DNA of 64,000 nucleotides from Marsupella aquatica (Eukaryota; Marchantiophyta), in contig OZ316898.1 of the NCBI GenBank assembly GCA_973895155.1, forward strand, positions 5,642,001 through 5,706,000. The letters are read 5' to 3'. Made by a program: the position numbers and the translations under genes. Below the pieces are notes generated by a model, which was not told where the DNA came from, did no database searches, and was given only the letters and a program-made list of their open reading frames with translations. Of this stretch, positions 35,423 through 46,105 are shown piece after piece. Every line of letters begins with the position of its first letter. Within the stretch, counting starts at the first letter, position 1.

Positions 35423-38400
35423 ATGCTGGAACTGCTTGCTGCTGGGCCTCCTGGCGTAGTAGCTGGAGCTCGTGCACCTGCGAGCTCGTCTTGCACATCA
35501 CAACGATCTCCTTCTTTCTCTCCTGCTGTTGTTTTCTCTTCTCGTACCTTGAATTCGACGTGGGCGATCAATCAGTCCTGGCGATGCTGCTGGCTCGGCA
35601 AGGCCTCTGTTTCTGCGATGCAGCATGATGAAGGTGTTGTTGCAACGCGAGTGAGTTCCTGTTCTACGAATGCCAACGGCAGTGCTGCTCCGCTGCCAGC
35701 TGTGGAGGGGATGGGAGGAGATTTGGGCGTTCGTTCTCAACCCGTCCCTCCTTCTCTGTTGGTCTTCTCAGGTGTGTGTTGAGTTTCGACGTGAATCCAG
35801 GTGCAAATTCTGATTGTGAAATTGATCTATGGGGGCTTCATTGTTGAGGGATTTTTTAAAGAATTTGCTCGATTACTTGTCTGGTAGCAGAAACGGACGG
35901 ACTCAAGTCTCGTTTTTTCTCAACTGGTGTAATTAGATCAAATGCGTGGCCTTAAAAAAGGTTTTTTGGAAATGTGTGCATTCTATCGTGTAGGAGGAAC
36001 TGCATTTAACGGAGTGGTCGAAGAGCTGAAGAAGTTCACCACTCGAGTGGCGCACGTTCTTCCAGTTTCGGACGATGGTGGGAGCACATCTGAAATTGTT
36101 CGGGTGCTAGGTTTGTCTCTACAATCCCTCCTTTTTTCGGATTATTTGATGTATTAATTTTTTTCCTCTAAAGGCAATTTTATTATGCAGAAAACCCAAT
36201 CACGACAGCCCACATATGTGCCCATTGCGCTTTTGCTGCGTGGGCAAGATTGAAAACCACATCTTAAATGTCTCGTCTTGGGTCTGTCCTACCATTGTCA
36301 ACAGAGTAGTGTAGAGGATTTTTGTTTTGTTCATTCATGATGGACTTTGCGGATGGATTGATACACCCAGGAGGGCCTGCTGTGGGAGATATTCGATCCA
36401 GATGTTTGCGACTCTCCGATGAGAGCACTTCAGAAGCCCTCGCTGTGAAAAGCCTCCTCGGGCATCGGCTATCATTGAACGAATCCGAAGCAAAGGCAGA
36501 GTGGTGTGTACATTCTGCTACTGGCCTATGATGAGTACAGCAGTAAGCTTTCATGTCGCACATCAATTCAGGATTCCTGTTTGCACGAGTTCTACATCCA
36601 CCTTGCTATATTGATAGAATCCTTTACTGCAATTGTAGGTTTTACAGATTCTTTCGATGTCAATCCCTAAAGATGATTCTCGTCCTCCTCTCTGCATGCT
36701 TTAGGTATGAAATTGTTGAGGGCGAGCATGGACTTTGGCAAGGAGTATCTGGGCCCTACAGGGAAACAATTCGTGCCTTCCTTGTACATTTTCAAAATCA
36801 GGTTGGATGTCCTCCGTAATACTGGTGAACTGGTGATACCTTGTACTGATTACAGCACTGCAGGTATAGCCTTTTAAACAACAGGAAGCCAGTCTCATTT
36901 GCCACATTCATTACTGTCGCCCTCGTCTTCTCCTTCTTCCTCTTATGGTCAGGATTTCTCCTCCTGTTTGCTGCGCAGATTCTAAGACATTCCAATGCAA
37001 GGTTTCAATTTCGCAATGGAAGGTACATTTGGTCGGACTCCCAGCTCAGGTCTCGTGCAGTTTGGATGAAATACCCTAGTTTTTTTGGTATGGAGATCAT
37101 TTGAAGGGAAAATTCGCGTCAAAAATATAAGGACTCGCCGCGTTCGCCAGGACTTACCTTCCTCATGATTTTCTACCTGTGTACAGTATTGGAAATTTTT
37201 TCTTTGCGGGAGCTCGTATTTTCTTGCAGTCATTGGAGGCGGCTATATTTCTTTACTCTCGCGTATGCCAATGCCCTACTGATAGCCTTGTACTTCCGGT
37301 TATATGCACAAATGACCGTCTCACACTGGGTGCAGAGCTACGGGTACATTTCTCTGACCTATACATGACTGGAACAATTCAATAGATTACCGTGCACCAG
37401 GATACATGCATACTGAAAATAGCCAGAGTACCCAACAAGTGAATTCGCTAGCAAGTTTGGAGGGTTCTGCAAACTCTGACAACAGATGATGCCGTTCAGC
37501 ATCCCCAAGCTGTTAACACTCCGTCTGCTGATCTTGTTTAACAACAGTAAAAATCTCTTTTCCAGGATGGGACAATCATAAGGGGACAAAATGAGATTTC
37601 ACATCCAATAGCGAGAGTCAACCACCAAAGTTCAGACCTTCAGGCAGTGAACAAGGTCAGTTCCGTTGAATTTACCGTTGAATTTACCGTGAATTTGCAA
37701 TGCCGTGCGTCTGAATTTTTGGATAAGATTCTTTGCGATGCTGTGATGTAATGTCATTTCTTGGCGCTCTATTTCACAACGTCACCAATCGGTGAAAAAT
37801 GTAAATTACTTTTGCAGATGCAACATGCATCAACAGCACTTCCATCACCTGTCAAGCGTATCTTCTATATGTCATGCGAGCGCTCAGACCTTCTGCATGA
37901 GGTTTATTCTCTCTACCCATTAATTTGGTAAAGGGTTGTATGTGGCAATACTGATATTGCCACCGACACCAATATGAATTTAGTGTGTGTATTCTTGACT
38001 TAAGCAGAATTTGTGAATATGTAACCATGGTCTCTGGACCTTGCATGTAGATTAGACCTCTTAGGGTTGTTTACGATCGAGGCATCTCGTTTACGTATCC
38101 ACTATCTTTGGGCAAGTGTGGCTAATGTGTCTTTCGCCCCTTGTTGCACACTGGCCTCAGTGGCACCTTTCATCTTTTGTTACCTCTTTCTGTTTGTCAT
38201 ACTAACTCCAGGCATTTCGTTCAGGTATTTCCAATCGTAAACTCAGCTGTGCTAGAACAACTTCACCAGGTTGACACGATTGTCTATGGCATGGGATCTT
38301 TATACACATCTATTTGCCCCTCACTGGTACATACTTGTCGTGACTCACTTCCCTCATGTTGTCCTTAGCAGTTCCGACTAGTCTAAAATCTGCAAGCATC

Positions 38401-39387
38401 TGTTCACTGAGAAGCTCGTTTGCGGGTTGTGAAGTAGGTGCTCCGTGGGGTGGGAGAAAGTATCGCTAAGCGGAAATGTCCTAAGGTATGTACCGGAGTA
38501 GACGACAGACAAACCAGAGCCATTAATGAAGAGTAATACATTGACGTAACTGCCAATGAAAGCAGACCGAAAAATCATTCGAATTATTTTTCTGCATAAG
38601 CAAGGCACGCCATGTACACTCACATTGATATGATGTATGAAGGACTATTCTTCTCAGCTGTATATGCTAAGCATTTCTTGAAGCGATTCTGTCACCACCA
38701 TGTCTTCTTTGACGCAAAGTCCTGGATGGGATCTACATTCAAAAACAATTATCGCTTTTATTCACTTTGTGCAGGTCTTGATTGTCAACGGCTCACATGA
38801 TAGGGAATCTTCAGGGATGTCTGTCTCAGACTTTGTGTTATCAGTATGCGATGCTCTCAATCGCACGTTTTGTAATGATTCTAACAACAGTCTTAAAAAC
38901 CTGGTAAGGCCCTTCCCAATACTTCTCTTCAGGCCAACAGACGCTGTCAGTAAGATGACGTATATTCTGAATTCGAAGCTAGCGCTTCAATAGTTATTTG
39001 CTCTCTTCGGGCAGTGGCAGATGGCCAAACATACTGAGTATCTTTTTCTGTCGGCCTGTCAACGTTTGCGTTCAGCCTTGTGATTACATTAATGTGGTGC
39101 TGGTGCCGAAAGGAGGTGACATACCTGTAGATCGCCAAAAGCTTGATGCATTACACATCAAGACTGTGGTACGTACTCAATAACTCACAGGATTGCAACT
39201 GGGACTAATATGACGAAGTAGTTATTTTACTGGCATGATCTCAAAGTAGATATTAGTAACATTTCTTATGCACTGATTTGGTTATCTGCAGATTGACGTG
39301 GATTCCGTTGTAGACGCCGATGGGGGGACAACATTCCACCCTAAATCTCTTATCGAAGCCCTCCATGACATTGTACAATCGTGTTAA
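35423..39387 (+). CDS. CofD/YvcK-like (UPF0052) protein, 13 exons
   Basis: Exons: 35423-35771, 35994-36110, 36371-36503, 36705-36801, 36979-37022, 37187-37343, 37566-37655, 37818-37901, 38225-38326, 38438-38485, 38775-38903, 39076-39168 and 39292-39387. All join in phase, giving 512 residues. An in-frame TAA just upstream (near 35396) supports the start. The first ~110 residues are Ala/Ser/Pro rich and could be an organelle-targeting leader. The core begins LLVFSGGTAFNGVVEEL, then LPVSDDGGSTSEIVRVLG and GPAVGDIRSRCLRLSDE, later GNFFFAGAR and VICTNDRLTLGAEL, the glycine-rich nucleotide/phosphate-binding pattern of the CofD/YvcK fold. Bacterial YvcK affects cell shape and carbon use and binds UDP-sugars; CofD is a phospholactate transferase. 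The plant members are poorly characterised, so no reaction is assigned. Exon 10 is a 48-base microexon (VLRGVGESIAKRKCPK) identified from expected family sequence. Confidence 0.9.
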
Positions 39388-40080
39388 GAAGGAATGATTC
39401 ACGACCCAATATAGTACATGAAACGAGATCACTGGTTGCCATGACTACTCTCTGTACTTGTGGTGTCTTGAAGTTAGAAAATCAGGTTCGAGAATACTAA
39501 TGTAAATTGGGGACTATTATTTTGTAGATCTCTCTTCATGAGGAAATGAGCTGAGCCGGCGAGCTTATGATAAGTGCTAGGTTGCGGGCTCCCATGCCAT
39601 ACTTGTCTCCACGAAGAAAATTTTCGGGTAGAATTTATTCCAATCCTAGCACGATTGCAAAGTGTCTGACCGCAGCGCTACGCTCCAAATTCGGAATTTG
39701 CTGTGATTTCCGAATCTCAATTGTTTTTTGGAATATTGGGGTGCTAAGAGTTTAAGTTCCTAGTAGCTTCCGAAGGATGAAACCCAACCCACAAGCATAG
39801 TGTCACACATATCGCTGAACGACATCTCACGAACGACATTCTTGTACCCTTGCTCGCGAACGACATCTCGTATCCTTGCTTGAGAGTCCCAAATTAAAAG
39901 AAACGAATTATTTGATCACCCACAAAAATGCATTCCTGTTAACTCTTGTTTCCCGAGTGTGCATGTTCTTGTGCTAAGCATTGTAAGACACTCACTGAGA
40001 GCCGACACATTTGCATATCTGTGGGGTAATTTACAGTAATTTACAATCAAACTTACAAGCACAATTTCTGGGCACCTGGA
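39388..40080. other. Convergent intergenic region
   Basis: The CofD-like gene and the minus-strand FIP1-like gene end towards each other here. A small local repeat with CGAACGACATCT occurs three times near 39818-39870. No gene is seen. Confidence 0.4.
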
Positions 40081-43000
40081 CTATTTTGCATCGCTAGACT
40101 GATGCCGCAACATGGAGAGCCTCTGTTGGAGATCCAAATTTGAAAGACGCTCAGCCTCCAGAGCAATCTCCAGCTTTGATCACATCGTGCAACACAATCT
40201 CCAACTCAGCCACATTTCGTGGTATAAATTCTTGAGCATGAATCTAGTGCTTGTCCCGTAATTATCACAGAACTTGAGTTGTCTTAAAAATATACAAATG
40301 ATAGAAAAACAAATGTGATCACCACCAAACTTAACCGACAATTCTGTATGGGCTTACTCTGATACATCGAAAAAGAAACCTAGTTCACTCAAACCCAGTA
40401 GATTTGGATGTCATTTTACCTTGGCTGTCCGTGAGCTCCATTCATCCAACATTGCCCGCACACGCTCATTTTCTTCAATATACTGTTTCACGAGTCAAGA
40501 TGTAAGTACTTATCATTTTCTATGCACGAAAACTTCCAATAATTAAGATTCCAGAATCCAGATCAGAGGCATTAGGGACCCCTGGTGAGGATTGAATAAG
40601 GACATGGGAATACCAGAATTTGACGGTTGTGTAAAATTCTGGGAACGACTACAAGAAAGAAATCCTTGCCAGGTGCATGCCAAAATCCAAGCATCAAGCA
40701 ATGCATATAAAGAGAAAAAATTGTTTTAAACTGAACCTGATGATTGATGGCCTGAACGTGCTTGAACTCCGCGTCACGTTCTCCAATGACACTTCTTGAT
40801 AGACGTAAATCAGCTAGTAGCTGATCACGCTGCATTGACAACGTGTTTCTTTCAATTGCACTTCATTCTCCAGTTAGGTCAATTTCAGTTAAAAGAAATC
40901 ATTAGTTCCTTCCGCTGCTAGGGAATATCTAGGGCTTATCATCAATTAAAGACACGCATTCTTCGAGGGTGAATTCTTTCAAACATTATGCTGGGAAGAG
41001 AAATATCTTTGTAGTAATATTTAAGGTTTCTTGGTCTGATTCAACTGCACTCACTTCTGTGTAGACATGCTACCAAATCGGAAAGCTCTCATTTCAAGTA
41101 CAGAAACCTCGACGCATCTGAATCTGACCGAATTACCTCTGCGGTCACGGCTCGAAGTTCTTGCTCACGAGCAGACAAGAGATGCACAACATCCACCTGA
41201 AACCCAAGATTACAGATTTAGCTCGAGCCTGAAAGAAGTACATGACATTCAAAAATTTATAACCAACTATTTCATCTCCTCCCCCTCAAGAAGTTTCTTG
41301 GCCAAGACGAAGCCCTCCGCCAGGACGGTTAATTAGTTTACAAAATTGTAGAAGAAATGCAGACATAGGCGAAAGGATATAGAACAGATCCAGAGAATGT
41401 AGCTAAGTTTTATCCATAACGGCAAATATAGATTGTAAAACATTCAAAAAAAGGACAAGGACTACTCGCAGAACGTCACCTGTGGAGTGTTGGGATTTCC
41501 ATCGTGGGAGCGATCGAATTTACTAAGGGTTTCTTGAAGCCTCACAATCTGCACATATTTATTCAGTGCTCTGTGTTAATAAAGTGCTATCCTCTTCTAC
41601 TCAGGACCGCTGATCTACAAATAGTCAGCAAACGCAGAACCCAACAGGTAGTCGTGTACCTCAACACTTGGGATCGCCATATTTATATAGCTTTCAATTC
41701 AGGACGCCGTAACTGATGTTGCACAATTTCAGGTCAAACTAGTGCTAAGAAATGGATCTATTGGATAGTTACTATCATTGATTTTCTCTTGAAATGGTGA
41801 CGTCAAATAGCTGGGAAGCATACTATATAACAGAAAGCGCAGAGGATATCCGTCAATTGAATGCTGTAGTACATTTAGATGTTGTGCAATATAACAATTT
41901 ACTGGATATCGATAACAGTCCAAGGGGGTTTCCAAGTGCCAACTATCAACAAATCGATGTCATATGTTTTTTCAAACATGTTTCATTCCTCATTCGATCA
42001 GTACCTCCTCACTCAGATAACGTAGGTTATCCTGTTGATAATGTAGGAGCATTGATTGCTGCTCTGCTAGGCCTCCATCATTGTACCTATTCAGAGAATT
42101 ATCGTTTGTAAACATTGCACACGGAAACCATTTTCACAGATAAGACGATAATCTGACCTACATGAAGGTATTTCCACATCCCAGATACACTGAATGATAA
42201 CATCTCCGTTGCACATGACGACCCTTCTGGGAAGGCTAAAAGGTACTTACCTCACACTGGCCAGTGAGTCAGGAGGGTTTAAAGCAGAATACAGTGAGTC
42301 CATCACGTCAGGATGTCTTTCCACAGCATGATGTCGGTACACCTTTTCTGAAGAAAGACACCACAGTAAGTATGCAGTAGTTTTGCGCACAAGTCCAGCA
42401 TCCTGCAACTGACTGTTGTCATTGTTCGAAATTGGAGATCTCAGTTCTACACTGCATTACTCAGAAACCTCAATGAAAAATGTAGAAGGGCGCAAACGGC
42501 ATTACGAAGGTAAGCTCCAGTCAAGTATATTGTCAACCCTATTTCCAACAGCATAAGAGCCCTGCATTTGTTGCCATGAGACAAATTAGCAATAGTCCAA
42601 GATAGAACCTAGCATTTGGGCAGTCGATAACAACGTACCAGGATATGATTTAAGAGTACAAGACAAGCTTCTCAGAGGATCAATAGCTATGGCATCATTT
42701 GAAAAAATAAGTAATGTCTCTGTGCCTTAACCATGTCCGCAAGGTCTACCCCAAATCAGCTGTTTTAGAGATAATATTAAAGGGGCGATATATCCGAATT
42801 CACCTTATCAGCAACAAAGGAGGTACATTGTCTTCCCACTCTTTTGGTTGCCAGACAACCACCAAGAGCACCCCTGTTGTCCCTGCAAGAAGAAAGCAAA
42901 CCAGAACATCAGGAGGGAAATAGCCTTCAATAGTACATGTACATACAGGCTGAAAATAACTTAAAATGAGAAATAGTGAAGGAGTAAAACAACTGTTTGA

Positions 43001-44715
43001 GCAACTGATAGCCAAATAGACTTAAAATTCCAAAGCAGATCCTAATGTCAAGGCTTCCCTTACCAATCGAGAAAATAAAGAAAGGAAGATGGATGATCCA
43101 ATCCAGGTCCTTGCAGAATTTTATGTAACCCTGTGACCAGGAAGACATTTTTTGCTGAGCCGAGCACTATCTCAACCTAATTTATTTTTATCTTCAGAAA
43201 TATGCAAACCTCATCTCTGACTTTCAGCCGCCTAAACCATTCAGAACCTAACTATTTGCCGCCACTGGAGCAAAATCAAAGGAAGCTGATTCGTGAGAAT
43301 CGCATGTTTTATCAACTTAAAACAGATTCCACAAGCCAAGCACGAGACCCAAGGGACGAAACATACCTGTCGCTGTTCTTTCTGTTGCTCAGCCACTAAG
43401 TGTCTCTGCAGTATACCTGCGCTCCAGAGCAAGTAAGCCTGAGTTGTTGTGAAAGTGTCTTTTGAACCCTTGCTGAATTAACAACTTGGGACGTTTCAAC
43501 ATGTAATTTCATCGACGGTACAATCCTTCTCCAGCATACATATGACTACTTCGGAACCATGAAATGCCCAAGACCAATCACTGCAAATGAGATATTCACC
43601 TACGAGCATGGTCTGCGTACCATGTAATTTCGAAAGAGCTGATTTGTTTTTTCTTTTCGAATAGGAGGAAAGAACTGTCACCTGTGATTGCCAGAAGAAC
43701 TGCGTTACAGCTGCATGTAATTGACTTCACAAGATAACTGTGCGGTTGAGGCACCAATATAGCAGACGCTATGATAGAAGCGGCACAGATTGCCTGCAAT
43801 ACCATCGCAGGAAAGAAGCTCTTCTTAGAAATACCACATCCCACAGAATGTAACACAAACCATCAGGAAACCGAGATTGAAATCATGTAATTTTATAGAG
43901 GTCAGTTCATACCAGTAGAAGTAAGTATATAACAGCTCCAAGTATATTCGCCTTCTGTTTTACTTTGTATACCGGGAGTTCAGGAACTATATCCATAAAC
44001 CTGCAATCCATCCATACAACCGGTATTCGGAGCATGAAAAGGAAACCCTAGCACCCTCACCGACCACTTCTTCTACTGCTATGAGGGCCCACCTCCAAAT
44101 CCTGATGAAGTAGGTTTAAATTTCCATTAAGGGAAATAAGAGCCTGATGCGTGCATAGAGCTTCATTTACAATGACTGATAACACGAATCCAAAAAAAGC
44201 CTCTTTCAATAATTTGTCCTAGTACCTCCTCTACCTCATTTTTAAAGAGAAACTTACAAGTCTTCATCAACTAACAACAAATCCAAAACAAGTTAATCCA
44301 ATCCTATCCAATTCAACTCTATCCAACTAAATCGAACCATATCAAATCAAATGCAACACAATTTTAAGATGTGGCTCCCAAGACTTTCACAACACTGAAT
44401 GCTAGAGGAGCTCCGACGTTCAGTCCAACTATGTTTCACAGTTTGATTGATCCAAAAAGCATTATGATCGGGCAGACAAGGAGAGAGAGCAAAATCGAGG
44501 GGGGTGTGGCTGGGCAGAAGCTGTCCTCTTACTTACTGGTCATGACTGGGAACATCACTTGGAGCGCGCCGAGGGCCGGGCCCTGCCCCCGGCTGCTGCT
44601 GCCATCTGCCCAAAAGATTGGCCCGCTCCTCGTCCACGTTGCTGCTCTGCTGCCTCTTCAGGGACGGGTTCTTGCTATCCCACAATAGAGGAACACTCTC
44701 CTCCCCGAATTCCAT
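40081..44715 (-). CDS. FIP1-like membrane and coiled-coil protein, 14 exons
   Basis: Exons in transcript order: 44715-44537, 44000-43913, 43793-43682, 43416-43367, 43130-43064, 42924-42804, 42561-42506, 42347-42251, 42086-42005, 41548-41480, 41196-41137, 40829-40737, 40482-40420 and 40173-40081. Phases agree throughout; 409 residues. The N-terminus is soluble (SVPLLWDSKNPSLKRQQ). Hydrophobic segments follow: ILGAVIYLLLL through AICAASIIASAILV, a helix near LPFFIFSIG, VLVCFLLAGTTGVLLVVVW and ALMLLEIGLTIYLTGAYL, so about four or five membrane spans. The C-terminal third is coiled coil: HYQQDNLRYLSEE, VDVVHLLSAREQELRAV, YIEENERVRAMLDEWSSR. This layout and these motifs match the plant FRIGIDA-interacting protein 1 (FIP1) family as I recall it, and resemble animal TMEM192. 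Molecular function is unclear. Earlier exon choices that left stops in frame were discarded. Confidence 0.85.
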
Positions 44716-45109
44716 GAAGCTACGGCTACAAAATCATCGACGTTCCTTTCTCCCAATGCCAGTCTTCTTCTTCAGCACACCACCTTTCTACAGTAGACAA
44801 AAGAACCCACGAGCCTGAACGCCATCATTTCTGGTTTCCCTCCTTCCCAACGCTGATGAGGTGAGCTCTCCTTTCTCTCAGTGACAGGGGGGAATCGATT
44901 CAAGTTCGAAATCTCTGCTTAGACCGAATGGGGCTGTGCTTCTGCATCCATGTGGGCGAGCTTCTCCTTCCCCTACTCCCAATATACGGTTCCTTGTGCA
45001 TCTTATTAGTTTAGATTTTCACCCAAGAAAGCCCAATGATGCCGGTTTGTTGCACGGTTAGCGAGGGCGAGGTGCAGAAGGCAAGGCTGAGGCACGGATG
45101 GCGAGACAG
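44716..45109 (-). other. Presumed promoter and leader of the FIP1-like gene
   Basis: No gene is seen. The region directly precedes the FIP1-like start on the minus strand. Confidence 0.3.
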
Positions 45110-45640
45110 AGGGTACCACAGCAAACAAACAAACAGACAGTCCTGCTGCAAACAAACAGATAATACTCAGCAAAAACACATTTTTCCAGCAAACAGTTTC
45201 TTCCTGCCCACATGGACGTCTTACTACACTGTCCACTCCAATTAGTGTTGAACAATTAGTATGATACCAATATTAGAGTGAAAATATTAGAGTGACTCAG
45301 GCTAATTTCTTCCTGCCCACATGACATCTTACTACACTGTCCAGAGCAATTAGTGTGAGTGAACAATTAGTATGACACCAATCAAACAGATAGTGTACTC
45401 TGTCAGCAAAAACACATTTTTCCAGTAAACAGTTTCTTCCTGCCCACATGGACGTCTTGGTACACTGTCCACCCCAATTAGTGTGAGTGAACAATTAGTA
45501 TGACACCAATATTACAGTGACTCATGCTAATTTATTCCTGCCCACATGACATCTTACTACACTCACATATTACTACACTATCCAGAGCAATTAATGCGAG
45601 TGAACAATTAGTATGACACCAATATTAGAGCAAACTAAAG
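45110..45640. repeat. Complex tandem array upstream of the FIP1-like gene
   Basis: Units of roughly 100-170 bases recur with shared pieces CAGCAAAAACACATTTTTCC, CAAACAGTTTCTTCCTGCCC, ACATGGACGTCTT, TACACTGTCC, CAATTAGTGTGAGTGAACAA and TTAGTATGACACCAAT. Copies differ by omission of the CAAACAGTTTC module. About four or five partial units are visible. Confidence 0.85.
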
Positions 45641-45812
45641 TTTGGATGGACCTAGGGGTTTGCTGTGAAGCCCCCATGGATTTCCAAAGCTGGGATGACT
45701 TAGAACATGAAAATCTGCTCGGAGAGCACTCATTACAGGTTTGACTCATATGTGTCCTATAAACAGGTTCCTGACCGTGTAACTGGTTTCCATTAATATG
45801 TGTTGTAGTAAG

Positions 45813-46105
45813 TGTTAGGCATTGACTCGAGTTCTCGGTTTTTTAGTTAGTTTGGTCTTACTAGGATTAGTTGACCCTTGGTTAGTTTAGGATAAGATCC
45901 ACTTATTTAGGCCCACACATCTTAGTCCCCCTTGGGGGGTATAGATTGGAGAGAGAGTATTCTCTCCCTCATTCTTCACATGTTCTTTCTCATGAGCTAT
46001 GGATCATTCAAGAGATTCTCCATCGTTGGTGTCTTGTAGGTGTAGTAAATTGTGTGCATTCTCATGTTCCGCATTGCTGCCTAGTCTGAGCTAATGGTTC
46101 CAACA
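45813..46105. mobile_element. Solo LTR with 5-bp target-site duplication
   Basis: A 293-bp segment starts TGTTAGGC and ends GGTTCCAACA, the TG...CA ends of a long terminal repeat. It is flanked by identical GTAAG at 45808-45812 and 46106-46110. A TATA-like GGGTATAGATTGG lies near 45938-45950, followed by an AGAGAGAG...CTCTCCCTC tract. No second LTR or internal region adjoins, so it is most likely a solo LTR left by recombination. Confidence 0.88.

Noticed and set aside
42348-42402. Extension of the FIP1-like exon upstream of 42347 (GLVRKTTAYLLWC)
   Set aside because: The acceptor TGTCTTTCTTCAG at 42348 has a better pyrimidine tract and joins in phase to the preceding exon. The extension would need a weak donor.
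42661-42705. Possible extra FIP1-like exon (RSLSCTLKSYP)
   Set aside because: Including it puts the next exon out of frame or into a stop. Direct joining of 42804 to 42561 keeps phase and gives a continuous membrane helix.
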